21,944 bases of DNA, from positions 1 to 21,944 of the IMG/VR virus record IMGVR_UViG_3300047554_000247; one strand, written 5' to 3'. Below are positions 8,188 through 14,922 of this stretch, piece after piece. Source of the stretch: a virus. The number at the start of each line of letters is the position of its first letter. The stretch's first letter is position 1. The notes under the pieces are model-generated. The model made no database searches and was not told the origin of the DNA. It was given only the letters and a program-made list of their open reading frames with translations. A program made the position numbers and the translations under genes.

Positions 8188-9573
8188 TTAGAAGCCGAAA
8201 ATAATAGAATAACCAAGATAGTCTGATTTGACTGACTGGTCGATGTTGTTCAACGAAATAATACCTGTGAAACTTAGAACACCCAAGTCATAAATGTTAT
8301 AAGCGATTTCACTAACTAGACCCAAGTTTTCTGAAACAGTTACGTTACTATCATATACATATCCAAGATCTGATTGGGATGTAGCAAAAACAGCAGACGC
8401 AACAACTGCGTTCGAATCAGCGTTGATCCAAGCAGAACCTGTGAATGTTAAAACTTGTTGCGGTTGCGCACTAGTAATTAAAACGTCTGATAGATTAGAT
8501 AGAGCAGGAGAAGGTGGGTTGGACCAGCTAAGACCAGTTGGTCCACGAGCAAGGTATTGCCCAGTATTTCCAGTAACACCATTGATAGAAAGTAGCGTAG
8601 TAGAAGTTAATGTAATAGTTCCACTAAGACTTGGTGATGTTAGAGATTTATTTGTTAATGTATCGGTAGTAGCACGACCAACTAAAGTATCTGTTCCAGT
8701 AGGTAGTGTTAATGTACCACTATTAGAAATAGTAGAAATTACTGGAGCAGTAAGAGTTTTATTTGTAAGAGTGCTTGTGCTGGTAAGAGTAGGAACAGAG
8801 ACGCCAGCAACACTTAGCGTAGAACCATAATTTATTGATCCAGCATTAGAAGTATAATTTTTAGTAAATGGATACGATGTAAAGTTCGCTGGTAGAGAAG
8901 TAATCTCACTTGGGTTTACTGTATTAAATACTTGAGCTACATAGTTACCGTAATAACGACTGTTACAGTCTACATCTACAGTAATAGTTCCATATATTGT
9001 AGATAGAATATTTAACGCTAGGATAAATTGCGCAGATCCAGTTCCAGTCTCATTAACCCATATAACAGGAGCTACTAACTGAGAACTCGTTCCACTTAGT
9101 TCTTCGTCATACGTACATGTCCAAGAAAGATCAGGTAATGTATTGGATCTTAATGTAGCCTGGAAATTAATAATCTGAACTGCGCTTCCAGATTGTACTA
9201 AAATTCTACCAACAATTGTATAGTTATCAGAGCTTCCCTGTGGTGTTACAGTAAGAAATGGTTGGAACTCTCCAGTGTCAAGGTAACTTGATGATTGTCC
9301 AGTAGCTCCACCATTATATACTTGGGAAAACTTTTGAATGTTAGAGTTTTTATAACGAATGTTATCAACAATAGTAGTGCCGTTGAACTGGTTAGTTCCA
9401 GTCCAAGTATTGTTGCTCCCTAATGAAGCGAATGATGATATAGCGTTGGAAGAGTTTTTGAAATACAGTTTACCATCAGCATAGTTTAATGCTAATTCAC
9501 CGTAGTCTAAGTCAGTAGTTAACGGAACTTTTGCCGCAACGGATGACTTTTTGAGTACAATCTTATTACTCAT
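8188..9573 (-). CDS. Tail-fibre-like virion protein
   Basis: A 461-residue protein. The N-terminus (KIVLKKSSVAAKVPLTTDLD, then YGELALNYADGKLYFKNSSN) is an adaptor-type tropism-determinant head like those of neighbouring fibre genes. The central region contains the shaft repeats TSTSTLTNKTLTAPVISTI, TDTLTNKSLTSPSLSGTITL and SINGVTGNTGQYLARGPTGL. The TNKTLT-type repeat is common in phage fibres. The C-terminal 70 residues form a distinct non-repetitive end domain finishing in DYLGYSIIFGF. Shine-Dalgarno AGGAAG lies 4 bases before the ATG. The previous fibre gene ends 60 bases upstream, and a hairpin fills the gap. Receptor binding is a reasonable but unproven role. Confidence 0.78.
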   Translation of the reverse strand: MSNKIVLKKSSVAAKVPLTTDLDYGELALNYADGKLYFKNSSNAISSFASLGSNNTWTGTNQFNGTTIVDNIRYKNSNIQKFSQVYNGGATGQSSSYLDTGEFQPFLTVTPQGSSDNYTIVGRILVQSGSAVQIINFQATLRSNTLPDLSWTCTYDEELSGTSSQLVAPVIWVNETGTGSAQFILALNILSTIYGTITVDVDCNSRYYGNYVAQVFNTVNPSEITSLPANFTSYPFTKNYTSNAGSINYGSTLSVAGVSVPTLTSTSTLTNKTLTAPVISTISNSGTLTLPTGTDTLVGRATTDTLTNKSLTSPSLSGTITLTSTTLLSINGVTGNTGQYLARGPTGLSWSNPPSPALSNLSDVLITSAQPQQVLTFTGSAWINADSNAVVASAVFATSQSDLGYVYDSNVTVSENLGLVSEIAYNIYDLGVLSFTGIISLNNIDQSVKSDYLGYSIIFGF

Positions 9574-9594
9574 TCATCTTCCTAAAAAGGTTAG

Positions 9595-9616
9595 ACTGGG
9601 AGTAAGAACTCCCAGT
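9595..9616 (-). terminator. Intergenic hairpin between two fibre genes
   Basis: A perfect 9-bp inverted repeat: ACTGGGAGT, loop TCTT, ACTCCCAGT on the minus strand. It lies between the stop of the 769-residue fibre gene and the start of the next. A CTTTTT run begins about 6 bases past the stem rather than directly at it, so termination may be weak. It may instead be an RNA-processing or stability element. Confidence 0.6.
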
Positions 9617-9633
9617 TAATTACTAATTGTATC

Positions 9634-9640
9634 TATTTAG
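9634..9640 (-). promoter_or_regulatory. Possible late promoter CTAAATA over a stop codon
   Basis: The minus strand reads ACTAAATAGATAC, where the TAA is the stop codon of the 769-residue fibre gene. It resembles the late-promoter core NATAAATA but has only partial agreement (CTAAATA). A start site here would place the 9595-9616 hairpin in the leader of the next fibre gene. The same heptamer also occurs inside genes, so this is weak. Confidence 0.25.
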
Positions 9641-11946
9641 TATGTTCCGCCATCGATGTTGAAACCATCGATAGTAGAAGTGCCAGCACCAGCGCCAGTC
9701 AAGTTAGCAGACAATGTTACGTTACCAGTAACGCCAAGAGTAGAACTCAATGTTGCTGCTCCAGAAACTGCTAAAGTAGAAGTTAAAGTCGCCGCACCAT
9801 TAGCTGCCAAAGTTGTGAACGCACCAGTAGAACGAGTTGTAGCACCGATTGGTGTGTTGTTAACAGTACCACCAGAGATAGTTAACGCATCATTAATGTA
9901 TGCATCTGCGATAACAGAACCGTTCCAAGTACCAGTAGTAACAGTACCTAGAGTAGTGATAGAAGTCTGACCGACATAAGTTGACGCAATATCAATACTA
10001 TCAGCGTTAACAGTGATGCGGTTAGCTGTACCAACAACATCAACAACACCAGAAGTGTATGTTAAACCAGCACCAGCGACGCTTGACTTTAATTGTAGGT
10101 TGTCTGAAACAATTTCAATACCACCAGAACCAGCGACATTAACTTCTAAAGTGTAGCCGTTCTTAGAAAGACCGTTACCTGCGATCAATGTTCCAGATGT
10201 AGAGAACAGAGTGAAAGATAGCGCAGTAGTACCTAGAGTGATAGGGTCGTTAGTAGTTAGAACAAAACCAGTGTCGCTGTTAACTGCACCCTCTTCAACG
10301 AAGCAGAACATACCAGAAGTGACTTCACCACCTGGATTGTTGTCTGCGTCAGTAGCACGAGTCCAAGATCCAGAAGCAACGACGTAGATACCGTTCTGAG
10401 AACCAGTTGTCTGATCTTTAACAAGAACACGATCACCAACAGAAAGCGCCACACCGTCAATAGTTTGTGTATTGCTTAGTGTGATGTTACCAGTAGTTGC
10501 GACACGAACAGAACCCTTAACGTCTAGACCAGAACGAGCAGCGTCAACGTAGTACTTTGTAGCTGCATCAGAGTCAGCAGTCGGCTCAGCAAGATTGGTA
10601 ATCTTGTGTGCATTCATATCGACGTTAGCGCCGAATGTTGCAACTCCAGTCACACCTAATGTTCCACCAATAGTAGTGTTACCAGTTACAGCTAATGTAG
10701 AACTTAGAGTAGCTGCACCAGTGACACCCAAAGTACCAGCTAATGTTGTATTACCAGTAGACGCTTGAACATTAAACTTATTGGTGTTAACTGATAGATC
10801 GTTAGTAACAGCAAGAGTGCTTGATAAAGTTGTAGCACCAGTAACTGCTAGAGTGCCACCTAGAGTTGAGTTACCTGTTACACCAAGAGTACCAGCAACA
10901 GAAGTATTACCTGATGTAGCAGAAACAGTGAACTTGTTAGTATTAACAGCGAAGTCGCCAGCAACACCAAGAGTAGAACTTAGAGTAACAACACCAGTAA
11001 CACCAAGAGTGCCACCGATAGTAGCGTTACCAGTTACACCAAGAGATGATAGACCAGCAAGACCAGTGGTTGTAGAACCTAGAGTTAGTGTAGAAGAGCC
11101 AAGAGTGATAGTCTTAGCAGAAACAGCACCAGCAGTTACTGTGAAGTTAGCAGTGTCGAAAGAAGCAACACCCTTGTTAGTAGTAGTTGCGTCTTCAGCA
11201 GAAATAGTTAAAGTGTTAGCAGTAATAGCAGTGTCAATACCCTCACCGCCAACGATGGCTAGAGTTTCTGATAGTAGAGAAATACCATCAGATCCAGTGT
11301 CACCAGTTAGGTTTAGAGTAGTAGCAACTGATACAGAACCAGCAGCAGACAAACGACCTTTACTATCAACAGTAAATGTAGGAATTGCTGTGGCAGAACC
11401 ATAAGAACCAGCAGTTACGCCAGTGGTCTTAAGTGCTAGTGAAGTAGTGCCAGCTGTGTCATCATATGTAGCGTCAATTTCAGATGAATCAACGATACCA
11501 CCACCAGCTACGTCTTGAATATACTCTTGTAACGATGTACTAACATCTGTATAAATGTTAGTGATAATAGTTTTACCAGTACCATTTGGTGTGATGTTAA
11601 TATCACCATTGGTATTAGTAGAAGATAATGTATTACCTGTTAATTGTAAGTTACCAACTAACCACTTATCGATCGTACCAGTAGAAGAAAGTACTGGGAT
11701 AGACTTAGCGTTTGTTGTGAGTGTACCACCAGATCCACCTGCATCAACTAAGCCAGTGTAGTATTTACCACCGATGATTACGTGGTTAACCGCATTACCT
11801 GCGGTTTCTGTGCCCATACCAATGTATAAACGATCACCACCATTTGATCCATTGTCTGCTAATGCAGAATACGCTAACTCACCTGCACCAAGCGTAGCTG
11901 GGTTGCCAGATGTGCTAGAGCGTTTAATTCTAATAATTGAAGCCAT
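9637..11946 (-). CDS. Long repetitive tail-fibre protein
   Basis: A 769-residue protein. The N-terminal head (SIIRIKRSSTSGNPATLGAG, then ELAYSALADNGSNGGDRLYIG) is an adaptor-type fold with a GELAY motif. Residues 299-440 are built of LGVTG/LAVTG shaft repeats of 10-11 residues, arranged in larger units of about 51 residues that include VNTNKFTVSATSGNT and VNTNKFNVQASTGNT. Next comes a conserved globular insertion: MNAHKITNLAEPTADSDAAT, then KYYVDAARSGLDVKGSVRVAT and ADNNPGGEVTSGMFCFVEEG (about 444-570). More shaft repeats follow. The protein ends in IDGFNIDGGTY, an ending I have seen in fibres of marine T4-like phages. Shine-Dalgarno GGAGA precedes the ATG by 8 bases. The repetitive DNA is a likely site of recombination between fibre genes. 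Confidence 0.85.
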   Translation of the reverse strand: MASIIRIKRSSTSGNPATLGAGELAYSALADNGSNGGDRLYIGMGTETAGNAVNHVIIGGKYYTGLVDAGGSGGTLTTNAKSIPVLSSTGTIDKWLVGNLQLTGNTLSSTNTNGDINITPNGTGKTIITNIYTDVSTSLQEYIQDVAGGGIVDSSEIDATYDDTAGTTSLALKTTGVTAGSYGSATAIPTFTVDSKGRLSAAGSVSVATTLNLTGDTGSDGISLLSETLAIVGGEGIDTAITANTLTISAEDATTTNKGVASFDTANFTVTAGAVSAKTITLGSSTLTLGSTTTGLAGLSSLGVTGNATIGGTLGVTGVVTLSSTLGVAGDFAVNTNKFTVSATSGNTSVAGTLGVTGNSTLGGTLAVTGATTLSSTLAVTNDLSVNTNKFNVQASTGNTTLAGTLGVTGAATLSSTLAVTGNTTIGGTLGVTGVATFGANVDMNAHKITNLAEPTADSDAATKYYVDAARSGLDVKGSVRVATTGNITLSNTQTIDGVALSVGDRVLVKDQTTGSQNGIYVVASGSWTRATDADNNPGGEVTSGMFCFVEEGAVNSDTGFVLTTNDPITLGTTALSFTLFSTSGTLIAGNGLSKNGYTLEVNVAGSGGIEIVSDNLQLKSSVAGAGLTYTSGVVDVVGTANRITVNADSIDIASTYVGQTSITTLGTVTTGTWNGSVIADAYINDALTISGGTVNNTPIGATTRSTGAFTTLAANGAATLTSTLAVSGAATLSSTLGVTGNVTLSANLTGAGAGTSTIDGFNIDGGTY
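10627..11052 (-). repeat. LGVTG shaft-repeat block
   Basis: The region encodes residues about 299-440 of the long fibre. Short units (GTLGVTG, STLAVTG, ATLSSTL, TTIGGTL) alternate, and two longer copies of about 51 residues each carry a VNTNKF segment. The DNA repeats are imperfect, with many synonymous differences, which fits an old duplication rather than a recent one. Confidence 0.8.
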
Positions 11947-11958
11947 CTATATTCTCCG

Positions 11959-12210
11959 TTAAAATTCGCCACCTTCCATATTCTGCGCATCTAGCGTAGT
12001 TGTGGAAGTCCATCTATTTGTTGTTGTTCTATAAACTAAAATCGACCCATTCAACTTACCATTAGTAGTCACGTCAACATCTGCGATGTTGTCAATTGAT
12101 TCTACCACGGCTGGGTTGGCAACATTGGAAGAAGCGAGTGTAAGAACACCCTCAGAGACAGCGACCTGAAGTGCTTCATCGGTTTGTACAATAGCGATTG
12201 TATCGGACAT
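11959..12210 (-). CDS. Small virion-associated protein
   Basis: An 83-residue acidic protein of unknown function. Its C-terminal half, DVDVTTNGKLNGSILVYRTT followed by TNRWTSTTTLDAQNMEGGEF, resembles a short motif common in fibre-region proteins of marine T4-like phages, where 'NG-LNGSVLVY' segments join or cap fibre domains. The start is one base after the stop of the preceding 111-residue gene, without a clear Shine-Dalgarno sequence, so translation is probably coupled. The stop lies 12 bases before the long fibre gene. Position and size suggest a fibre connector or accessory protein, but no direct evidence for that role is visible. Confidence 0.7.
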   Translation of the reverse strand: MSDTIAIVQTDEALQVAVSEGVLTLASSNVANPAVVESIDNIADVDVTTNGKLNGSILVYRTTTNRWTSTTTLDAQNMEGGEF

Positions 12211-12211
12211 A

Positions 12212-12547
12212 TTAAATCTGGGTAATCTGTGGATTTACTGTTACTATTCCCTCAACCACTCTGGTTTTTGTTCCAGATGGAGAGGTAATTTCGACGTCAT
12301 AAAGCCATCTTCCAGCAGGGATAGCTTCAGACTGTTGTGGGGTTAATTGAAGGCGAACCTTACCTGTGTTTGCATCGTAGATAGATGCGGTAAAGTTATA
12401 CGCTGTGCTGGACTGATATGACTTTCTCATCTGAGAAGCCACGCTATATCCAGTTAGATTAAGTGCTTGTCCGTTGGTAGCTGCAACTGTGATAATGTTG
12501 CTGTAGGATGCCCCAGCGTCCACGAAAAGATTGCTGACAGTCGCCAT
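12212..12547 (-). CDS. Small Ig-like virion protein (BppU-N-like)
   Basis: A 111-residue all-beta protein. The layout (VDAGASYSNIITVAATNGQA, LNLTGYSVASQMRKSY, ASIYDANTGKVRLQLTPQQS, IPAGRWLYDVEIT and VVEGIVTVNP) matches the small domain found at the N-terminus of baseplate upper proteins (BppU-like) and stand-alone virion proteins of T4-like phages. It probably forms part of a fibre attachment site. The ATG has Shine-Dalgarno GGGGA with 6-base spacing, but that GGGGA is also the 3' arm of a 10-bp hairpin containing a late promoter. Translation is therefore expected mainly from transcripts that start in the hairpin loop. The gene is followed immediately by the 83-residue gene. Confidence 0.75.
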   Translation of the reverse strand: MATVSNLFVDAGASYSNIITVAATNGQALNLTGYSVASQMRKSYQSSTAYNFTASIYDANTGKVRLQLTPQQSEAIPAGRWLYDVEITSPSGTKTRVVEGIVTVNPQITQI

Positions 12548-12549
12548 TC

Positions 12550-12599
12550 AAAATCCCCAAATTATTCTTATACTTCTTATTTATAAGCATGGGGATTTT
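12550..12599 (-). promoter_or_regulatory. Hairpin that sequesters a Shine-Dalgarno sequence
   Basis: On the minus strand AAAATCCCCA (12599-12590) pairs perfectly with TGGGGATTTT (12559-12550) across a 30-base loop. Inside the loop CTTATA and TATAAG can form a second 6-bp stem. The right arm contains GGGGA, the Shine-Dalgarno sequence of the 111-residue gene. Read-through RNA would hide it; RNA starting in the loop would not. The same structure could act as a weak terminator for the upstream gene. Confidence 0.65.
12578..12585 (-). promoter_or_regulatory. Late promoter TATAAATA inside a hairpin loop
   Basis: A perfect match to the T4 late-promoter core TATAAATA, 30 bases upstream of the ATG of the 111-residue gene. 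The expected start site, about 5-7 bases downstream, falls at about 12572. The transcript would therefore lack the left arm of the hairpin and leave the Shine-Dalgarno sequence free. The intergenic location makes it the most convincing late promoter of the window. Confidence 0.75.
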
Positions 12600-12605
12600 T
12601 GTAAT

Positions 12606-13631
12606 TTACAAGAAAATGTTTCTGTAGTCGTCTAAAAGGAATATCCAGTCAGGTTCATGGACTGAAAATGTCGATATTTTCTTAGTTTTGTTCTTAGCAT
12701 AATGTTCAAACCCTAAGCTAGAAAGAAACTCACGCATTTGCCATCGATGTGTAGTAGAATCGCCTGGAGTGCGAGTGAATGGTTCTTTGGTAGTAATAGC
12801 CCATCTCTGGAAGTCTTCAGAGTCGAAAAACCCATGAATTAGATCGAACTTGTCTTTTTCAAGTAAAATTTTATGTTCATATATTGCAGTATACCAATCT
12901 AAGTTAAAGATGCAATACCATCTTAGATCAGCTACTGTTTCAATTTTTCTAGGAGAAGCGTCAATCATGGGTTGAAAAAATTCTAGAATTTCTTCTGACA
13001 CATTCTTCTCGTATGGCTCGTAAATAGTTTCTGGAGTCCCAAGTGTATGATGGAACATCGCATTTCCACCATTAGCGAACATATCGTCTGTTGGACCGAA
13101 TAGCTGGTTACCGCACATACCACTAACATAGATCTCATCTACATTTTTATAGTTTAAATCGTTTCTTTTAGCTACACCTATATCAAATTCAAATTTATTT
13201 TTTATATCTCTATCGAATAAGTCGCCAGATTCGACTATAGAATTATAAGTGCCAAGAACCTTAACTTGAGATTTATCAGTAGCACACTCATGTAGGATGT
13301 ATAAAATGTATGTACTGTCTATCCCGCCAGACCACATAACATTAATCTTTTTGCCAGAAGAAAGTAGCTGCTTAGCACGTTCTACAGAAACCTCATGAAA
13401 GGACTTATTAAATCCTTCTGTAGAAGGCATTGGATGTTTATCTGGAGATATCTTTAGAAAGTGCGGTAGTTTACCAGTTCTATCGTAGATTGCATTATAT
13501 GAATTTAACCCAAATTTTTCATACAGCTCAAACGTGCTACGATGTCCTGTTATGAATGGTGTGGTTTCTAATAATGTTGGGTTTTCTCTAAGAATCTTAG
13601 AGACTAGTTGTGGGTGATAATAAAGTATCAT
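12606..13631 (-). CDS. Asparagine-synthetase-like ATP-pyrophosphatase lacking a glutaminase domain
   Basis: A 341-residue protein. The PP-loop VMWSGGIDSTYILYIL (98-113) is the ATP-pyrophosphatase signature of asparagine synthetases and relatives. VSGMCGNQLFGP (169-180) aligns with the SGEGSDEIFGGY motif of AsnB, but Asn-Gln replaces Asp-Glu. The N-terminal Ntn glutaminase domain of AsnB is absent: the protein starts MILYYHP, with no Cys2 nucleophile, and about 90 uncharacterised residues precede the PP-loop. It may use free ammonia or another amine, or activate a carboxylate for a different ligation. A GAGGA Shine-Dalgarno sequence lies 4 bases before the ATG, just after a terminator. It follows the radical SAM/TRAP cassette. 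By eye it is more AT-rich than the structural genes, suggesting separate acquisition. The substrate is unknown. Confidence 0.8.
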   Translation of the reverse strand: MILYYHPQLVSKILRENPTLLETTPFITGHRSTFELYEKFGLNSYNAIYDRTGKLPHFLKISPDKHPMPSTEGFNKSFHEVSVERAKQLLSSGKKINVMWSGGIDSTYILYILHECATDKSQVKVLGTYNSIVESGDLFDRDIKNKFEFDIGVAKRNDLNYKNVDEIYVSGMCGNQLFGPTDDMFANGGNAMFHHTLGTPETIYEPYEKNVSEEILEFFQPMIDASPRKIETVADLRWYCIFNLDWYTAIYEHKILLEKDKFDLIHGFFDSEDFQRWAITTKEPFTRTPGDSTTHRWQMREFLSSLGFEHYAKNKTKKISTFSVHEPDWIFLLDDYRNIFL

Positions 13632-13644
13632 ATGTTCCTCAAAA

Positions 13645-13670
13645 CGAAAAAAGGGAGCCGAAGCTCCCTT
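13645..13670 (-). terminator. Rho-independent terminator with UUCG loop
   Basis: The minus strand reads AAGGGAGC, TTCG, GCTCCCTT, then TTTTCG. This is a perfect 8-bp stem with the extra-stable UUCG tetraloop and a run of Ts. It lies 18 bases after the stop of the TRAP-like gene and ends about 14 bases before the next start, closing the cassette. Confidence 0.9.
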
Positions 13671-13671
13671 G

Positions 13672-13679
13672 TATTTATC
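13672..13679 (-). promoter_or_regulatory. Candidate late promoter GATAAATA
   Basis: A match to NATAAATA, 8 bases after the stop of the TRAP-like gene and one base before the terminator stem. A start 5-7 bases downstream would fall inside the left arm of the terminator. New transcripts would then escape it while read-through is stopped. It would serve the asparagine-synthetase-like gene, whose ATG is 40 bases downstream. Confidence 0.6.
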
Positions 13680-13687
13680 ACTTCAAA

Positions 13688-14632
13688 TTAGTGTAGTTGA
13701 ATCTTCTCAACTAGACCTGGAGTGAAGTAGTCAGCAAATTTAGCGTAAACTGGAGCAGTAACTTCTTTGAAACGTGCTTCTTGTTCAGCAGTCATCTTAA
13801 CAACTTCAACACCCTCAGCTTCGCATTGAGCCAAGATGTTTGGAATGTCTGCAACAGATTCACGACGCTCAGCACGAGCAGCGTTAAATGCAGCAGTAGA
13901 CAAGATCTCTTGAGTTTCAGCATCGAACTGCTTGAAGAAGTCTTGGTTTACGATGATAGAAGTCAAGAACAAGCTATGTGCTGTATCGTTAACAACTTTG
14001 AAAGACTTATGCTGGTCCAGTGGGAATACACGAACGTAAGTAGACTCACCAGCTTCGATCAAACCTGCATCAGCAGCAGCGTTCATTTCTTCCAAAGCGA
14101 TGTGTTCTTTAGGTTCAGCGCCAAGCAACTTGAACGTCTCAACAGCAACTGGAGAACGGCTAGTACGAACTGTACGACCTTGCCATGCTTCTACAGTGTC
14201 AGCCTTAAAGTTAGCTGGAACGACACGGTAACCACCAGAGTAAGTGAAAGACATAGCATGAGTGTTGGAATTCTTAGCAACACCAGCCAATAGATCCATA
14301 CCAACAGAACCTTCTAAAACTGCATCTGCGTGAGCGTGGTCACGGAACAGGAATGGAAGATCTAGGGCGTGTAGGTCTTTGTTATAGTCAGCTAACCAAG
14401 TAGTGTAGATATGGCTCATTTCGATGGTGCCATCGTCAACTAACTTCATTAGTGCATCTTTGGTAATCTTTCGACCACCATTGTATTTTGCAGAGTAGTC
14501 AGACAAAGAAAGGACTTCGATGTCGAAAGCACCGTTAGTTTTCTCGTTGACTTCTTTTGCGAATCGTTCTGCTACTTTCAAAAACAAACCGATTGGCTCG
14601 TGGGCGATGACCCACTTTACATGTTTAGTCAT
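13688..14632 (-). CDS. TRAP-type (DctP family) solute-binding protein without signal peptide
   Basis: A 314-residue protein that matches the mature part of TRAP substrate-binding proteins over its length: WVIAHEPIGLFLKVAERFAK (7-26), EVNEKTNGAFDIEVLS (27-42), HALDLPFLFRDHAHADAVL (88-106), the WQGRTVRTSRSP block with the substrate-carboxylate arginine position (R156), VETFKLLGAEP (164-174) and NDTAHSLFLTSIIVN (215-229). These proteins normally deliver organic acids to a membrane transporter from the periplasm. Here no signal peptide precedes the domain and no DctQ/M membrane genes are present, so the product should stay in the cell or be built into the virion. The ATG overlaps the upstream stop (ATGA), with Shine-Dalgarno AGAGGA 9 bases before it. 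By eye, base composition resembles the structural genes more than its two AT-rich neighbours. Confidence 0.88.
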   Translation of the reverse strand: MTKHVKWVIAHEPIGLFLKVAERFAKEVNEKTNGAFDIEVLSLSDYSAKYNGGRKITKDALMKLVDDGTIEMSHIYTTWLADYNKDLHALDLPFLFRDHAHADAVLEGSVGMDLLAGVAKNSNTHAMSFTYSGGYRVVPANFKADTVEAWQGRTVRTSRSPVAVETFKLLGAEPKEHIALEEMNAAADAGLIEAGESTYVRVFPLDQHKSFKVVNDTAHSLFLTSIIVNQDFFKQFDAETQEILSTAAFNAARAERRESVADIPNILAQCEAEGVEVVKMTAEQEARFKEVTAPVYAKFADYFTPGLVEKIQLH

Positions 14633-14922
14633 TTCTTAGTTTCCTCTAAAATGTTGGTATCGAAAATCCAACTTTCCTTTTGGTTATTTAGGTCTATCAC
14701 TCTTCTCATGATAGGTATTTTATTATTTATAACGAACTCTATTGTAGACTCGTTAGGGAATCCATCAATATATTTAGTTGGAATAATAGTTCCTCTAGCC
14801 CCATAAACAGGAGTTAGAGAGTTATAGTGAAAATAATCACCAATAGTGAATAAATCTAAGTTCTCACCGAACCTAGGATACTGATTTATCTCTACGAAAG
14901 TTTCGTCGATGAAAGGTGTCAT
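14629..14922 (-). CDS. Small protein of unknown function in the radical SAM cassette
   Basis: A 97-residue acidic protein that I do not recognise. It is rich in Ile, Asn, Phe and Tyr (DLFTIGDYFHYNSLTPVYGA, TIEFVINNKIPIMRRVIDL) and has a predicted beta/alpha mix, no cysteine, no signal peptide and no membrane segment. Its start overlaps the stop of the radical SAM gene (ATGA) and its own stop overlaps the next start (ATGA), so the three products are probably made together. No Shine-Dalgarno sequence is visible, in line with coupled translation. It could be a partner or recognition protein for the radical SAM enzyme. Without Cys it is not an obvious thioether substrate. A late-promoter match lies within it. 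Confidence 0.75.
   Translation of the reverse strand: MTPFIDETFVEINQYPRFGENLDLFTIGDYFHYNSLTPVYGARGTIIPTKYIDGFPNESTIEFVINNKIPIMRRVIDLNNQKESWIFDTNILEETKK
14724..14731 (-). promoter_or_regulatory. Possible internal late promoter TATAAATA
   Basis: A perfect TATAAATA on the coding strand inside the 97-residue gene (over codons for Val-Ile-Asn-Asn), 91 bases upstream of the TRAP-like gene. It could raise late expression of that gene alone. The AT-rich coding context makes a chance match possible. Confidence 0.4.

Noticed and set aside
10627-11052. Repeat block as a possible CRISPR array
   Set aside because: The repeats are imperfect, in frame and translated as fibre-shaft units; there are no constant direct repeats separated by unique spacers.
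10781-11404. 207-residue open frame on the plus strand
   Set aside because: It lies antisense within the repetitive long-fibre gene; its Val/Pro/Arg-rich composition is what the reverse complement of Thr/Gly/Ala-rich repeats produces, and it has no ribosome-binding site.
12606-13631. PP-loop protein as QueC or a tRNA-thiolation enzyme
   Set aside because: The second motif GMCGNQLFGP aligns better with the asparagine-synthetase family, and no zinc-binding Cys cluster typical of QueC is visible.
13781-14293. 170-residue open frame on the plus strand
   Set aside because: It is antisense to the TRAP-like gene, which shows family conservation along its whole length; the plus-strand product resembles nothing.
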